From an uncultured Eubacteriales bacterium (lineage in GTDB: Bacteria; Bacillota; Clostridia; Christensenellales; UBA1242): 64,000 nt of DNA. Position numbers and translations under genes: made by a program. Location of the stretch: the NCBI GenBank assembly GCA_949077035.1, contig CARUPR010000005.1, forward strand, positions 69,939 to 133,938. Direction: 5' to 3'. Within the stretch, counting starts at the first letter, position 1, and the number at the start of each line of letters is the position of its first letter. The notes under the pieces were generated by a model that did not search any database, was not told where the DNA came from, and was given only the letters and a program-made list of their open reading frames with translations. This document shows positions 1 to 7,456 of this stretch, piece after piece.

Positions 1-1
1 A

Positions 2-148
2 CAACAAATTGAAGATAACCCAGACAAACCTAACATACGACTTCAAAATGAGTTAAATAGCACTATAAATAAACTCAAAGATATAAGACAAAATTTCCCA
101 TTGCTTATTGCACAACTTCAAAGTGATGTTTTGTTAGATATTGTTTAG
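2..148 (+). CDS. C-terminal end of an unidentified protein (truncated by window edge)
   Basis: An open frame enters from the left edge and reads 48 codons to a TAG at 146-148. The visible part is polar and predicted helical, with NELNSTINKLKDIRQNF in the middle. I do not recognise the family. It sits inside the Rep-carrying element that ends at the tRNA-Arg fragment near 4.03 kb, so a mobilisation or element-maintenance protein is possible but unproven. Confidence 0.45.
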   Translation, partial: QQIEDNPDKPNIRLQNELNSTINKLKDIRQNFPLLIAQLQSDVLLDIV

Positions 149-227
149 CCTTTTGCATGGCTTTGTATGTTCTCATGGTCGATTTACCGACACAAATTCT
201 TTTGCCCGTTCTCACGCCATTTGCAGG

Positions 228-258
228 CACTTGCAGGTCTATCTAATGGTTGCAAGTG
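228..258. repeat. Inverted repeat CACTTGCA/TGCAAGTG
   Basis: Two perfect 8-base arms (228-235 and 251-258) are separated by 15 bases. They overlap the 3' end of the minus-strand gene that stops at 239. There is no T run, so a protein-binding site or weak terminator are both possible. Confidence 0.35.
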
Positions 259-496
259 TAGGGTAAAGTATATTGTATAACAAATTACCGCCACCAATGT
301 AGTTATTGTGGCTATCATTTGTATTTCTTCCATTAAAAATTGCTAGCAGTTTATTATTGTTATCATATAAATACAAATAGTTGCCGTTTTGTCCTATTTT
401 ACCTAATCTATTTCCATCGTCATCAAAGCAAATTGAAATCATACCTGCCTTTATATAGCCTATTCTTTTGCCTAGTTTATCATACAAATACAACAT
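239..496 (-). CDS. Small repeat protein resembling 4-fold beta-flower proteins
   Basis: The product has 85 residues. It is built from short repeated strands of the form LYDKLGKRIGYI, FDDDGNRLGKI, LYDNNNKLLAIF, each an aromatic-aspartate turn followed by a hydrophobic strand. This pattern recalls the small proteins annotated as 4-fold beta flower, and more distantly YD repeats; the assignment is from memory of the pattern. The start codon follows a strong AGGAGG placed in the 3' arm of a hairpin (498-535). It is downstream of, and co-oriented with, the SHOCT membrane protein gene, so the two probably share a transcript. No catalytic residues are evident. Confidence 0.55.
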   Translation of the reverse strand: MLYLYDKLGKRIGYIKAGMISICFDDDGNRLGKIGQNGNYLYLYDNNNKLLAIFNGRNTNDSHNNYIGGGNLLYNILYPTLATIR

Positions 497-497
497 A

Positions 498-535
498 AAA
501 ACCGCCTCCTATATAATCATAACGGAGACGGTTTA
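498..535 (-). terminator. Hairpin between two minus-strand genes; downstream arm carries the next gene's ribosome site
   Basis: Arms 500-509 and 524-533 pair at nine of ten positions. On the minus strand the second arm contains AGGAGG and is followed by five T and then the ATG at 496. It could be an attenuator for the upstream gene or a structure that hides the ribosome site of the downstream gene. Confidence 0.5.
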
Positions 536-547
536 TTTTTGATTGTC

Positions 548-1561
548 TTATAATTCTTTTATCAAATTTTCTTTTTTGTTGTTATATTCTTCTTCGGTTA
601 AAAGCCCTGCGTCAAAGAGTTCTTTTATTTTTAGAAGTTTGGCGGTTGTGTCATTTGTATCAGTTATCTTTTCGTTGTTCTTCTTTCTATCTCCTTTTAC
701 TACACGATCGACATTTTCAATAGCCTTTTGCTTTTCTTCTTTTTTAATTATTCTGTTGAGTTCAAATGAGTATTGAGTTTTATATGTTAACCAAATTATA
801 CCCACATAAAATACAAGTGCAAAGATATTTAGCACATATCGAACTGATATATCAGATATATCTCGTTCAAATATGGCTGCTGCAAAGTAAATAAGATTTG
901 CAATAAAACCATAAATTGCACTTATTGAAACATTACATTTTAGATTTTTTCTTGTCCCAATTATAATAGCTAAAACAATTTGTATTATTTCAATTATTAA
1001 AATAACGACTGCTACAAATAATCGACTATAAGGGCTTTTTGCAATTGCTATGTAAATACTTTCTAGTATACTTATAAAAACTACGCTCAAACTACAAAAT
1101 GCAACATATATAAGTCTTATTTTTTGTGCTTGTTTAGACTCTTGCTCTGTATATTCTTTAAGTCTTTGATTATACCAAATTTCATATTCAGACTTTTTAG
1201 AGCAGAAAAATAAAATCGCTGAAACTAATAATAGGGTCATTTGAAATACACCCAAGCCTATATATGTTCCGCTGGATTTATTCAAGCCAAAAACATCGTA
1301 GCATTGTAGTGCTATGAACATTATGTTTAATATTCCATAAGTCCTTAAATTGCTTGTCCTTTCACCTATACAAGCCCTTATTCCAAATAATAAAAATATT
1401 ACAGGCAACACTAATTGTATATAATCAAAAGGGCTTTTCTCATATGGGAACATTGAATATATGTAAAACACAAATAACACTGCCAAAAACCAATATACAG
1501 CCCCTACGATTTGAATAATACCACCTGCGAGGGATAAACCTGTTCGTTTTTTCATATGCAT
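548..1561 (-). CDS. Multi-pass membrane protein with C-terminal SHOCT domain
   Basis: The 337-residue product starts at a well-spaced ATG preceded by AGGAGT. The first 270 residues contain about eight hydrophobic segments (for example residues 10-35, 50-65, 105-120, 145-170, 180-205), so it is an integral membrane protein. A charged linker follows, and the last 30 residues (KLLKIKELFDAGLLTEEEY) match the SHOCT short C-terminal domain, which is usually appended to membrane proteins and thought to help oligomerisation. No enzymatic motif is visible. It lies in the integrated element and is divergent from the XRE regulator, whose palindromic operators lie between them and may control both. Its exact role is unknown. 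Confidence 0.75.
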   Translation of the reverse strand: MHMKKRTGLSLAGGIIQIVGAVYWFLAVLFVFYIYSMFPYEKSPFDYIQLVLPVIFLLFGIRACIGERTSNLRTYGILNIMFIALQCYDVFGLNKSSGTYIGLGVFQMTLLLVSAILFFCSKKSEYEIWYNQRLKEYTEQESKQAQKIRLIYVAFCSLSVVFISILESIYIAIAKSPYSRLFVAVVILIIEIIQIVLAIIIGTRKNLKCNVSISAIYGFIANLIYFAAAIFERDISDISVRYVLNIFALVFYVGIIWLTYKTQYSFELNRIIKKEEKQKAIENVDRVVKGDRKKNNEKITDTNDTTAKLLKIKELFDAGLLTEEEYNNKKENLIKEL

Positions 1562-1614
1562 AACTCCTTTATTCAGTCATTATACCTTATCCGATTATAA
1601 AAAGGCAAACGATT

Positions 1615-1662
1615 TTAAGCCAACGGCTTAAATTTATGCAATTTTTTAAGCCATAGGCTAAA
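1615..1662. promoter_or_regulatory. Two palindromic operators in the SHOCT/XRE divergent promoter region
   Basis: TTAAGCC-AAC-GGCTTAA (1615-1631) is a perfect palindrome, and TTAAGCC-ATA-GGCTAAA (1646-1662) is a near copy 31 bp away (three helical turns). A plausible -10 (TAAAAT, 1659-1664) with ATGCAA at 1636-1641 (17 bp apart) would start transcription at the XRE ATG, so bound protein would block that promoter. Autoregulation by the XRE protein is inferred. Confidence 0.6.
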
Positions 1663-1670
1663 ATTGGCGT

Positions 1671-1901
1671 ATGATATATGTAAAAGATAAAAACCTTGAA
1701 GATAGTATAAGATATAGACTTGTTGAAGCCATAAAGTTAAGCGGTATGACACAAACCGAAATAGCAAAAAAGGCTCACATTACAAGTGCAAGCCTTTCTG
1801 ATTATATTCACAAAACTAAAATGCCAAGCCTTGAAACCTTTGCTCTTATTTGTGATGCAATAGATGTTTCCGCTGATGAGATTTTAGGTCTAAAAAGTTA
1901 A
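1671..1901 (+). CDS. XRE-family (Cro/CI-like) transcriptional regulator
   Basis: The 76-residue protein is a single helix-turn-helix domain. Residues 18-70 contain the classical pattern: a helix, GMTQTEIAKKAHITSASLSDY, then a helix over TFALICDAIDVSADEILGL. It has no ligand or protease domain, so it is a Cro-like repressor. There is no ribosome site before the ATG, and the likely -10 box lies only a few bases upstream, which suggests a leaderless message. Two palindromes just upstream are its probable operators. It likely controls the element between the window edge and the tRNA-Arg fragment. Confidence 0.85.
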   Translation: MIYVKDKNLEDSIRYRLVEAIKLSGMTQTEIAKKAHITSASLSDYIHKTKMPSLETFALICDAIDVSADEILGLKS

Positions 1902-1914
1902 CCTGTTCATTTAC

Positions 1915-2673
1915 TTAATCATAGGGTATAAAGTATCTTCCACTCAAAATATTTGGTTTCCAAGGCAACATTTTAATGCTTTGCATAGCATTTGAATTTA
2001 ATATCAACTCCTTTAATCCTGTTTTTGAGGTAAAATATACGACTTTATCTGCATTTAAGCCATGACTAAAAGTATTAAATAACATAAGATAGTCAACTTT
2101 ATTTTTGATAATAGTTTCTAAACATTCTTTAATATCTATTATTCTTAAAGTTGACTTTTTATAATTAACCAGACTGAAACTCCCCAAAGTAGTAGTATCT
2201 TCTATACAAAAACAAACTTGAAATTTCGTATCTATTGTAGCAACGCCTTCTTTTATTAGATGCTTTTTATATTCTTCTATTTTTCGATAATGATTTAAGT
2301 ATTGTCTATTAAAGTTGCTGACCAAATTTTCAGTAGATATTTCCACATCCATTTGTTCGCTCCAAATTTTATTTTGATTGGTTTTTTCTTCAAATAATTC
2401 GTTGAATTTTCTATCTATCCTTGCTTCTTCCTTTCTTATTTGACTTCCTTTTCTATTGGAATTTGATGCACTAATTTCAAAGTGCTCAAATATCAAAATA
2501 TAATCTTTGAAAACTATATATCCATCTGGGCGATCAAAAAATATAATGTTTGATAGGTTGCTTAAAATCTTATCTAACTTCGTCAAATTGTTTTTAGGTT
2601 TAGTCGCTACACAAAAATGCACATTGCCTTGTAAATAAGTATTAAAGCATATTTCAAATTCGCTTAATTCCAT
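1915..2673 (-). CDS. Protein of unknown function in the integrated element
   Basis: The product has 252 residues and I do not recognise it. It is soluble, with no signal peptide or membrane segment. Residues 50-80 (YIVFKDYILIFEHFEISAS) form hydrophobic strands with acidic residues, followed by a basic stretch NRKGSQIRKEEARIDRKF; this arrangement is loosely reminiscent of PD-(D/E)XK nucleases, but I cannot place the full catalytic set. A second alpha/beta part ends in PWKPNILSGRYFIPYD. It lies between the XRE regulator (convergent) and the Rep gene (same strand), and AGGAGC precedes its ATG. An accessory or defence cargo role is only a guess. Confidence 0.6.
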   Translation of the reverse strand: MELSEFEICFNTYLQGNVHFCVATKPKNNLTKLDKILSNLSNIIFFDRPDGYIVFKDYILIFEHFEISASNSNRKGSQIRKEEARIDRKFNELFEEKTNQNKIWSEQMDVEISTENLVSNFNRQYLNHYRKIEEYKKHLIKEGVATIDTKFQVCFCIEDTTTLGSFSLVNYKKSTLRIIDIKECLETIIKNKVDYLMLFNTFSHGLNADKVVYFTSKTGLKELILNSNAMQSIKMLPWKPNILSGRYFIPYD

Positions 2674-2703
2674 ATTTGCTCCTTATTTGCATTATACCAC
2701 ACT

Positions 2704-2743
2704 TAGCCCCTTAGTTTATATAAAAATTATAACTTTGGGGCTA
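2704..2743. terminator. Possible terminator hairpin TAGCCCC/GGGGCTA
   Basis: Seven base pairs (2704-2710 with 2737-2743) extended by a few A-T pairs lie between the Rep gene and the downstream minus-strand gene. The T run on the minus strand is poor, so the terminator call is tentative. A minus-strand TATAAT at about 2691-2696 starts the next gene. Confidence 0.35.
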
Positions 2744-2863
2744 TTATTTTGCAAATAGGGACTGTCACAAACTTTCTCGCCAGTGCAATAGGTCTAAAAT
2801 GGCTGATATAAATTATTTAATATAAATTATAATATTAAATATCAATGCTTCTTAAAAGGCAGT

Positions 2864-3736
2864 TTAGATAGGTGTTCGTTTACCTAATCCATAAGACTTT
2901 GTTTCTTCTTTCTTGTAGGTTTCTTTACAATAATACAAATTGTTGCCCCTGTGGGCTTTCATAGGGTTTAGATATATTTGCTCGTTCTCTAATTCATAAC
3001 TATTTTCTTTGAGATATTTTTTTATATTCTCGTAGGTGTCAGTGTGTATTATAGGTTTCTTAATACCTTTTGAGCAGTGATAAAGATTTTGCCCTGCTGG
3101 CAGTTCCATTTGTAAAAGAGCATTCTTATGCATATGGCTATTTTTGTTAGTCACTTCATTTGATAGGTGTGGGGTAAGATAAAAATATACATCTCTATTC
3201 CTTTTAGGCTTTCCAACCCATGCAAAACCTTTCTTCCAGACTCTTTCGACTAAATCTTTGTCTAACCAAGCACTTTTAGTAGACTCATTGAAAAACAATA
3301 TAGCGTGTATATGGTAACTTGTTTTATCACTATGCAATGCTACTGTGCTTATATATTCAATAGTTCCAAACTCGGTTATGTTTCGCCTTAGCCATTTCAT
3401 AAATACCTTAAAATCTTCATTTACTTTCTTTATGTCAAATATTTTTTGAGCATAGGTAAGCGTGATAAAAAGTATATGGTCAGTGTTAATAGTGTTCTCT
3501 TTGATTATGTCTTGCAGTTTCAAATTACTCTCAATCAAACTATACATACTATCACCACGCTTGACCTGTCTAGTTTCTTCTACAATTTCGCCAGTCCTAA
3601 CATTTATGTGGCGACCGCCACCAATTCTTTTTATTGTGGCTCTTCTATTGCAGGTGTTTATATTGTGTAAGATTACTTTATTTCTAACGACTTTAACTCT
3701 TACGGTGTCGTTATCTTTTATAAAATTGTTATTCAT
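2864..3736 (-). CDS. HUH-family rolling-circle replication initiator (Rep)
   Basis: The product has 290 residues. The diagnostic motifs are FITLTY at residues 90-95 (motif 1), a divalent-metal HUH motif YHIHAILFF with His142 and His144, and an aromatic segment DVYFYLTPHL around residues 182-191 that supplies candidate nicking tyrosines Tyr184/Tyr186. Such proteins nick the double-strand origin of small plasmids, phages and integrated plasmid-like elements and remain bound to the 5' end. The gene lies next to the tRNA-Arg fragment at the element boundary and reads inward. No double-strand origin could be pinpointed in the 220 bases upstream. No relaxase or integrase is visible here; those would lie beyond the left edge. 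Confidence 0.8.
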   Translation of the reverse strand: MNNNFIKDNDTVRVKVVRNKVILHNINTCNRRATIKRIGGGRHINVRTGEIVEETRQVKRGDSMYSLIESNLKLQDIIKENTINTDHILFITLTYAQKIFDIKKVNEDFKVFMKWLRRNITEFGTIEYISTVALHSDKTSYHIHAILFFNESTKSAWLDKDLVERVWKKGFAWVGKPKRNRDVYFYLTPHLSNEVTNKNSHMHKNALLQMELPAGQNLYHCSKGIKKPIIHTDTYENIKKYLKENSYELENEQIYLNPMKAHRGNNLYYCKETYKKEETKSYGLGKRTPI

Positions 3737-3878
3737 AGTTTTTACTCCTTAACTGTTTTCATAACCCTGAAGTTATGTTTTTTATTCAAGTTAAGAGTAA
3801 AGACGGTTTTTTATATCTCTTGTATCCTTCATGCCATACTAAAAATGCCACTCATGGAACAAAAGTTATTTGAAGTTT

Positions 3879-3908
3879 TTGACAAAAGCACAAATTTTGT
3901 ATTATACT
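3879..3908 (+). promoter_or_regulatory. Outward-facing promoter near the element boundary
   Basis: TTGACA (3879-3884) and TATACT (3903-3908) are 18 bp apart. It points away from rep towards the tRNA-Arg fragment. No gene follows before the terminator at 4044-4072, so it could drive a short transcript through the tRNA remnant. Confidence 0.5.
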
Positions 3909-3980
3909 ATGAAAAACTATTTGATAATACATAATAAATATGTTTATTTCAAAAGTTATTCAATAGGACTTCGGTGGCTA

Positions 3981-4031
3981 ATTGCCCCTCCTAAGGGTTA
4001 GTCAGCTGTTCGAGTCAGCTTGGGAACACCA
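3981..4031 (+). pseudogene. 3' half of tRNA-Arg(CCU), candidate attachment site of the Rep element
   Basis: The anticodon loop at 3988-3994 carries CCT (3990-3992). A perfect T arm follows: AGCTG (4004-4008), loop TTCGAGT, CAGCT (4016-4020). The acceptor 3' strand TGGGAAC, discriminator A and encoded CCA (4029-4031) complete the half. The matching 5' acceptor GTTCCCA is absent; a full-length cloverleaf starting near 3955 needs several mismatches in the acceptor, D and anticodon stems. A good 3' half after foreign sequence is what integration into a tRNA gene leaves at one end. A decayed full tRNA gene is the alternative. Confidence 0.65.
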
Positions 4032-4043
4032 ATTAATCTAAGT

Positions 4044-4072
4044 AAAAAGTCTTCTTTTTTGGAAGGCTTTTT
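4044..4072 (+). terminator. Terminator after the tRNA-Arg fragment
   Basis: AAAAGTCTTC and GAAGGCTTTT pair (one G-T) around a short T-rich loop and run into further T residues. It fits the original terminator of the tRNA gene. Confidence 0.65.
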
Positions 4073-4095
4073 ATTTATCTTAAAACGCAGTTTAA

Positions 4096-4224
4096 AGGGG
4101 ATATGAAAACAAAATAACTAAAAAGGAATTTATAGAAATAATCAGGCATACCAACAGTGAAAAGGTTGGAATATATGATGGAAAAGTTAAAGAAGATGTT
4201 GAGGAGATAGAGTTTTTATTTTAA
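4096..4224 (+). pseudogene. Possible remnant reading frame without a start codon
   Basis: The frame encodes KKEFIEIIRHTNSEKVGIYD and ends EEIEFLF before TAA at 4222-4224. It looks protein-like but has an upstream stop at 4093-4095 and no ATG, GTG or TTG with a ribosome site. It may be the 3' scrap of a chromosomal gene. No family was recognised. Confidence 0.25.
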
Positions 4225-4325
4225 ATAGGTCTTTTTAGAAAGTCATTTTAATTAAAATTTATTTTTAAATTTTGAATCAATTTCAAAGATTTTGTGTTAT
4301 AATTTTTCTTAAGGAGAAATTTATT

Positions 4326-4976
4326 ATGCAAGTCAATGATTTTCATTTTGATAATAAATACATATTTGATGCGAATGACAGACTTCCAACTAAGAGAGTT
4401 TATATTTTAACTGATACTATTCCAGAGCGATATATAGCTGCTTGTCAAAGGGTTGGAATTGAAGCCGAGTTTGGAATGGAATACAAGAAAATTGTTGCTT
4501 TTGACGGGCTATTAATCCCGGGCGGTGGAGATATAAATCCTAAATTTTATGGGCAAGAGAATTATGCGAGTGTAAAAATCAATTCAAATCGAGATGAAGT
4601 GACATTAAATGCAATAAAATTTTGTCAAAAAATTAATAAGCCTATACTAGGAATATGTTTAGGGATGCAGTATATCAATGTTGCTTTAGGTGGAACTTTA
4701 AAGCAGGATATTAAAAATCATAAACATATAGAGCATAAAGTATTGGTTGAAAAAAATACCATTTTGCATGATTATATAGGTGGTGAATATATTACAAATT
4801 CACGACATCATCAGTGCGTTGATAAATTAGGGGCTGGGTTAAAAGTTATTGCAAGAAGCGAAGACGATACTTTTGAAGCTGTAGTTGATGACTCGAATAA
4901 AATTTTTGGTGTTCAGTGGCATCCAGAAGATATGAATGACAATAAAATATTCGAGATTTTTAAAACTATGCTTTGA
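4326..4976 (+). CDS. Class I glutamine amidotransferase, gamma-glutamyl-GABA hydrolase (PuuD/peptidase C26) type
   Basis: The start at 4326 is chosen because AAGGAG precedes it; an in-frame codon 18 residues upstream lacks a ribosome site. The product has 216 residues. The class I GATase triad is visible: Cys111 in the nucleophile elbow PILGICLGMQ, and His199/Glu201 in VQWHPE. LLIPGGGDINP at residues 62-72 forms the oxyanion region and is typical of the PuuD group, which hydrolyses gamma-glutamyl amides, as opposed to biosynthetic amidotransferases. No synthase partner is adjacent. The length is slightly short for the family (about 240). The specific substrate cannot be told from sequence. 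Confidence 0.85.
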   Translation: MQVNDFHFDNKYIFDANDRLPTKRVYILTDTIPERYIAACQRVGIEAEFGMEYKKIVAFDGLLIPGGGDINPKFYGQENYASVKINSNRDEVTLNAIKFCQKINKPILGICLGMQYINVALGGTLKQDIKNHKHIEHKVLVEKNTILHDYIGGEYITNSRHHQCVDKLGAGLKVIARSEDDTFEAVVDDSNKIFGVQWHPEDMNDNKIFEIFKTML

Positions 4977-5087
4977 TTTTCGCAAAATAAGGCTGATGTC
5001 TTGTTGATGCTCTACCAAAAAGGGCTGTGCAAAACATATGTGAAAAATTAAAAGCAGACATTATGGAGTGCAAGTTTAAAATTTTTG

Positions 5088-5120
5088 AAAGCGGTCTTGG
5101 TTTTTTGTGACCGCTTTTAT
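5088..5120 (+). terminator. Rho-independent terminator
   Basis: AAAGCGGTC (5088-5096) pairs perfectly with GACCGCTTT (5109-5117), followed by T residues. It lies 110 bases after the amidotransferase gene. Confidence 0.8.
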
Positions 5121-5278
5121 TCTTTTTTATCTTATAAAATAATTTTCTTTTGATAGTATATTTAATTTTGATTGTATTTTGTTTTTTAATAAGTTTATGA
5201 TTAATTTTAACTTTCAATATAAAGGTTATTTATTTGATAAATTTTAAATTTTATATTATATTTATATTGAGGTGAATT

Positions 5279-5689
5279 ATGAGAAATAGTGCAAGAGGAA
5301 TTATTATTAGAGATAATGCTGTTTTAACAATGTTTAGAAGAAAGATTAAAGAAGGCAATGTTATAGAATACTTTGTGTTGCCTGGTGGTGGAATTGAAGA
5401 TGGAGAGACTGGTGAAGAAACTATTGTGAGAGAACTTAAAGAAGAGATGTCTGTCGATATTGAAGTCCTCGGCTATTTAGGTAAAGATGAAACCGAACAA
5501 GGCGATGCCAGCTACTTTCATTGTAAAATTAAAAATGATGCAGAACCAAAACTTGGCGGGGAAGAACTTGAAAGAATGACAGAAGCAAATTTTTATGAGC
5601 CATGTTTTGTTAAGGTTGAAGATTTAGATAAGATAAATATTTATGGCGCTGATTACATATATAAGGCATTAAATAAAGAGTATAAGTAG
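5279..5689 (+). CDS. Nudix hydrolase
   Basis: The 136-residue protein contains a complete Nudix box from about residue 37: GGIEDGETGEETIVRELKEE matches G-x5-E-x7-R-E-x2-E-E, the Mg-binding helix that cleaves nucleoside diphosphates linked to another group X. The N-terminal strands (SARGIIIRDNAVLTMFRR) resemble MutT-like clean-up enzymes. TTGAGGTG precedes the ATG. It stands alone between a terminator and an unrelated gene, so the substrate (damaged nucleotide or dinucleotide) is not indicated. Confidence 0.9.
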   Translation: MRNSARGIIIRDNAVLTMFRRKIKEGNVIEYFVLPGGGIEDGETGEETIVRELKEEMSVDIEVLGYLGKDETEQGDASYFHCKIKNDAEPKLGGEELERMTEANFYEPCFVKVEDLDKINIYGADYIYKALNKEYK

Positions 5690-5844
5690 GCTATTAATGA
5701 AATTATCAAAAAAAACATTCTTTTTACTTGCGAAATATGTGGATGGTTTAAAATATCTTGATATGGACGAAAGAAAAAATTAAACTTTTTGGTATTTTTC
5801 TTTTGAAATAAACTTTTTGTAATATTATTGATTTGGAGATAGTT

Positions 5845-6456
5845 ATGAGCAGATTTAATGATTTTGTTTTATTATCTTATGAGGAATATGAAAAATTCAA
5901 TCAAGATGTTTTGGATTTGAAAATTTCCGAGCTAGAATGTAAGCATATTCTTTGTGAAAATACAGACAACCAGTTTTTTGTTGAGCTGGCAAAAAAAGTC
6001 CAATATCAATGGGTTGTTTTTGGCTCGCATCGAGGTCTTAAAGAAGAAGAGAGAATTCAATTTGAAATCAATAGAATAAACGATATGGCAAGTTCTGATT
6101 TTTGCAGGCCGGTAAGAATTGTTAAGACTGATAATGGCAAACTTTTTGCCGACAATACACATTGGGTTTTGGCTTATTTAAAAAGATTTGGTGATAATAT
6201 TAAATTAAAAGATATACCTTTTTATTTGGTGGATTTTTGTCATAAAATTCCATTAATTGTGGATTTTAATAATTCTGTTATCAAAAATTATGAAGATATT
6301 AAAAATGCTGTTAATGCTGCCGGAGAGATAGAAGAGCGTATTGAAAAGGGTTGGCGAGATGATAATATATCATATACTATCCAAGAGTTTTGTGATGAAA
6401 TATGTGAATTTGAAGAAAAAAGTATAGAAAATGTATTTATATGCAAGTCCACTTAA
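5845..6456 (+). CDS. Protein of unknown function
   Basis: The start at ATG 5845 is preferred because TTGGAGAT just upstream is its ribosome site; reading from the TTG at 5833 would consume that site. The product has 203 residues, is soluble and acidic, and I do not recognise it. A segment near the middle, VKTDNGKLFADNTHWVLAYL, combines a turn with an amphipathic helix and is faintly like ParB/sulfiredoxin-type folds, but no diagnostic motif is complete. A strong terminator follows at 6514-6548. No functional partner is adjacent. Confidence 0.65.
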   Translation: MSRFNDFVLLSYEEYEKFNQDVLDLKISELECKHILCENTDNQFFVELAKKVQYQWVVFGSHRGLKEEERIQFEINRINDMASSDFCRPVRIVKTDNGKLFADNTHWVLAYLKRFGDNIKLKDIPFYLVDFCHKIPLIVDFNNSVIKNYEDIKNAVNAAGEIEERIEKGWRDDNISYTIQEFCDEICEFEEKSIENVFICKST

Positions 6457-6513
6457 AAGGGTTTTTAAGACGGCGGTAATTCTCAATCAAAATTTAAATA
6501 AGATTATTTGTTT

Positions 6514-6548
6514 AAGCTCGGCTTTGAAAGAAGCTGAGCTTTTTTTAA
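6514..6548 (+). terminator. Rho-independent terminator
   Basis: Eleven base pairs AAGCTCGGCTT/AAGCTGAGCTT (one G-T) with a 6-base loop and a T7 run. It ends the upstream gene and insulates the phage-like operon that follows. Confidence 0.85.
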
Positions 6549-6638
6549 ATGAAAGATAGGCACGAACAATGAGAGTGCTTTTTTTGCAAGAAAGAGAAAC
6601 TTTTTAAGAAGGTGTGAAAAGTTGTTTTCTTTTTTAAG

Positions 6639-6703
6639 ATTAGCATCAATTAGTATCAATTAGCAAAAGTTAGAAGGCATTAGAATTTTAGATGATTTAT
6701 AAT
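6639..6703 (+). promoter_or_regulatory. Activator-type promoter with five 10-bp-phased ATTAG/GTTAG repeats
   Basis: ATTAG or GTTAG begins at 6639, 6649, 6659, 6669 and 6679, exactly one unit per 10 bp. TATAAT at 6698-6703 starts 19 bp after the last unit, so the repeats cover the -35 position and no TTGACA is present. Bases 6659-6691 are identical to the inverted copy in front of the Rhs gene. This fits an activator that contacts RNA polymerase from the -35 region. Confidence 0.8.
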
Positions 6704-6765
6704 CAAATCAAGGAGGTATCTAAAAATAATAAATATCAAAAGTCGAGAATTTATAGGAGAAAAAT

Positions 6766-7455
6766 ATGGAAAGTGAATTTTTAGTGAGCATAAAAGAAAT
6801 CTCTTTAGAAGCTTTTATTGTTGCAATATTAGTCTTTGGTTTTACAATGCTTATTAAGTGGCCGATAAAAAGATTGACTGCCAGGCTTGAAGAGAACAAG
6901 AGAAAGGCGGTAAACACAATAATTGTTTTTATACCTATGTTGATATCACTAATTTTAAATGCTTTATATTTTGGAATATTTAAGTCGCAGTGGTTTAGTT
7001 CTATCGTTTTTGATTCTATGGGGACTTCTTATTTGATTGCAGTTGGAATTTATGCTGTTTTTACAAGGATTATCATCATAATTAAGGGTGCTAAAAATGC
7101 CAAAAAAGAAGAAAAGCTGCAGATAAGTGAAGGCCAATCTCAAACAAGTGAAGGTCAATCACAGATAAGTAAGGATGCAATGCGATATATAAAAAATAGC
7201 ATTAAAACAGTTTCAAAAGCCTTAAAAATTGATGAGGAAAAAATGAATGGAATTATTCAGAAAATAGACAAACTACTTATTTTAAAAGATGAAATAACTA
7301 AAAATGTTTTGTTGCAAGATATATCTGCAACAGAAGATATTAACAACCAAATTTATAATCTAAATATTGAAAAAGAGAAAATTCAAACTGAAATTCTGAA
7401 AAATCAATCAGAATTGGATACATACAAAGAAACATTGATAAAAAAAGGAGGATAG
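6766..7455 (+). CDS. Phage-like membrane protein with C-terminal coiled coil
   Basis: The 229-residue product has three hydrophobic segments at about residues 13-33, 47-67 and 85-105, then a repeat-bearing linker (SEGQSQTSEGQSQISKD), then a long charged helix from about residue 165 to the end (EKEKIQTEILKNQSELDTYK). GGAGAAAA precedes the ATG. It is the first gene of a three-gene operon followed by a tail-fibre-like gene two bases after its stop codon. A holin-like or tail-anchoring role would fit the position, but the size and long coiled coil are not those of a standard holin. I do not recognise a named family. Confidence 0.7.
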   Translation: MESEFLVSIKEISLEAFIVAILVFGFTMLIKWPIKRLTARLEENKRKAVNTIIVFIPMLISLILNALYFGIFKSQWFSSIVFDSMGTSYLIAVGIYAVFTRIIIIIKGAKNAKKEEKLQISEGQSQTSEGQSQISKDAMRYIKNSIKTVSKALKIDEEKMNGIIQKIDKLLILKDEITKNVLLQDISATEDINNQIYNLNIEKEKIQTEILKNQSELDTYKETLIKKGG

Positions 7456-7456
7456 T

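Noticed and set aside
3446..3752. Two plus-strand frames opposite the Rep gene
   Set aside because: They are shadows of the Rep coding region, which has clear HUH motifs on the minus strand.
4966..5217. Minus-strand open frame of 83 codons after the amidotransferase gene
   Set aside because: It overlaps a perfect terminator and A/T-rich DNA, has no ribosome site, and its composition is unlike its neighbours.
5697..5783. Plus-strand frame of 28 codons between the Nudix and unknown genes
   Set aside because: It has no ribosome site and is too short to support without homologues.
6560..6590. CAATGAGAGTGCT near 6569 and again near 51034 as CIRCE (HrcA) sites
   Set aside because: The other half-site TTAGCACTC is missing at the right distance and no heat-shock gene follows.
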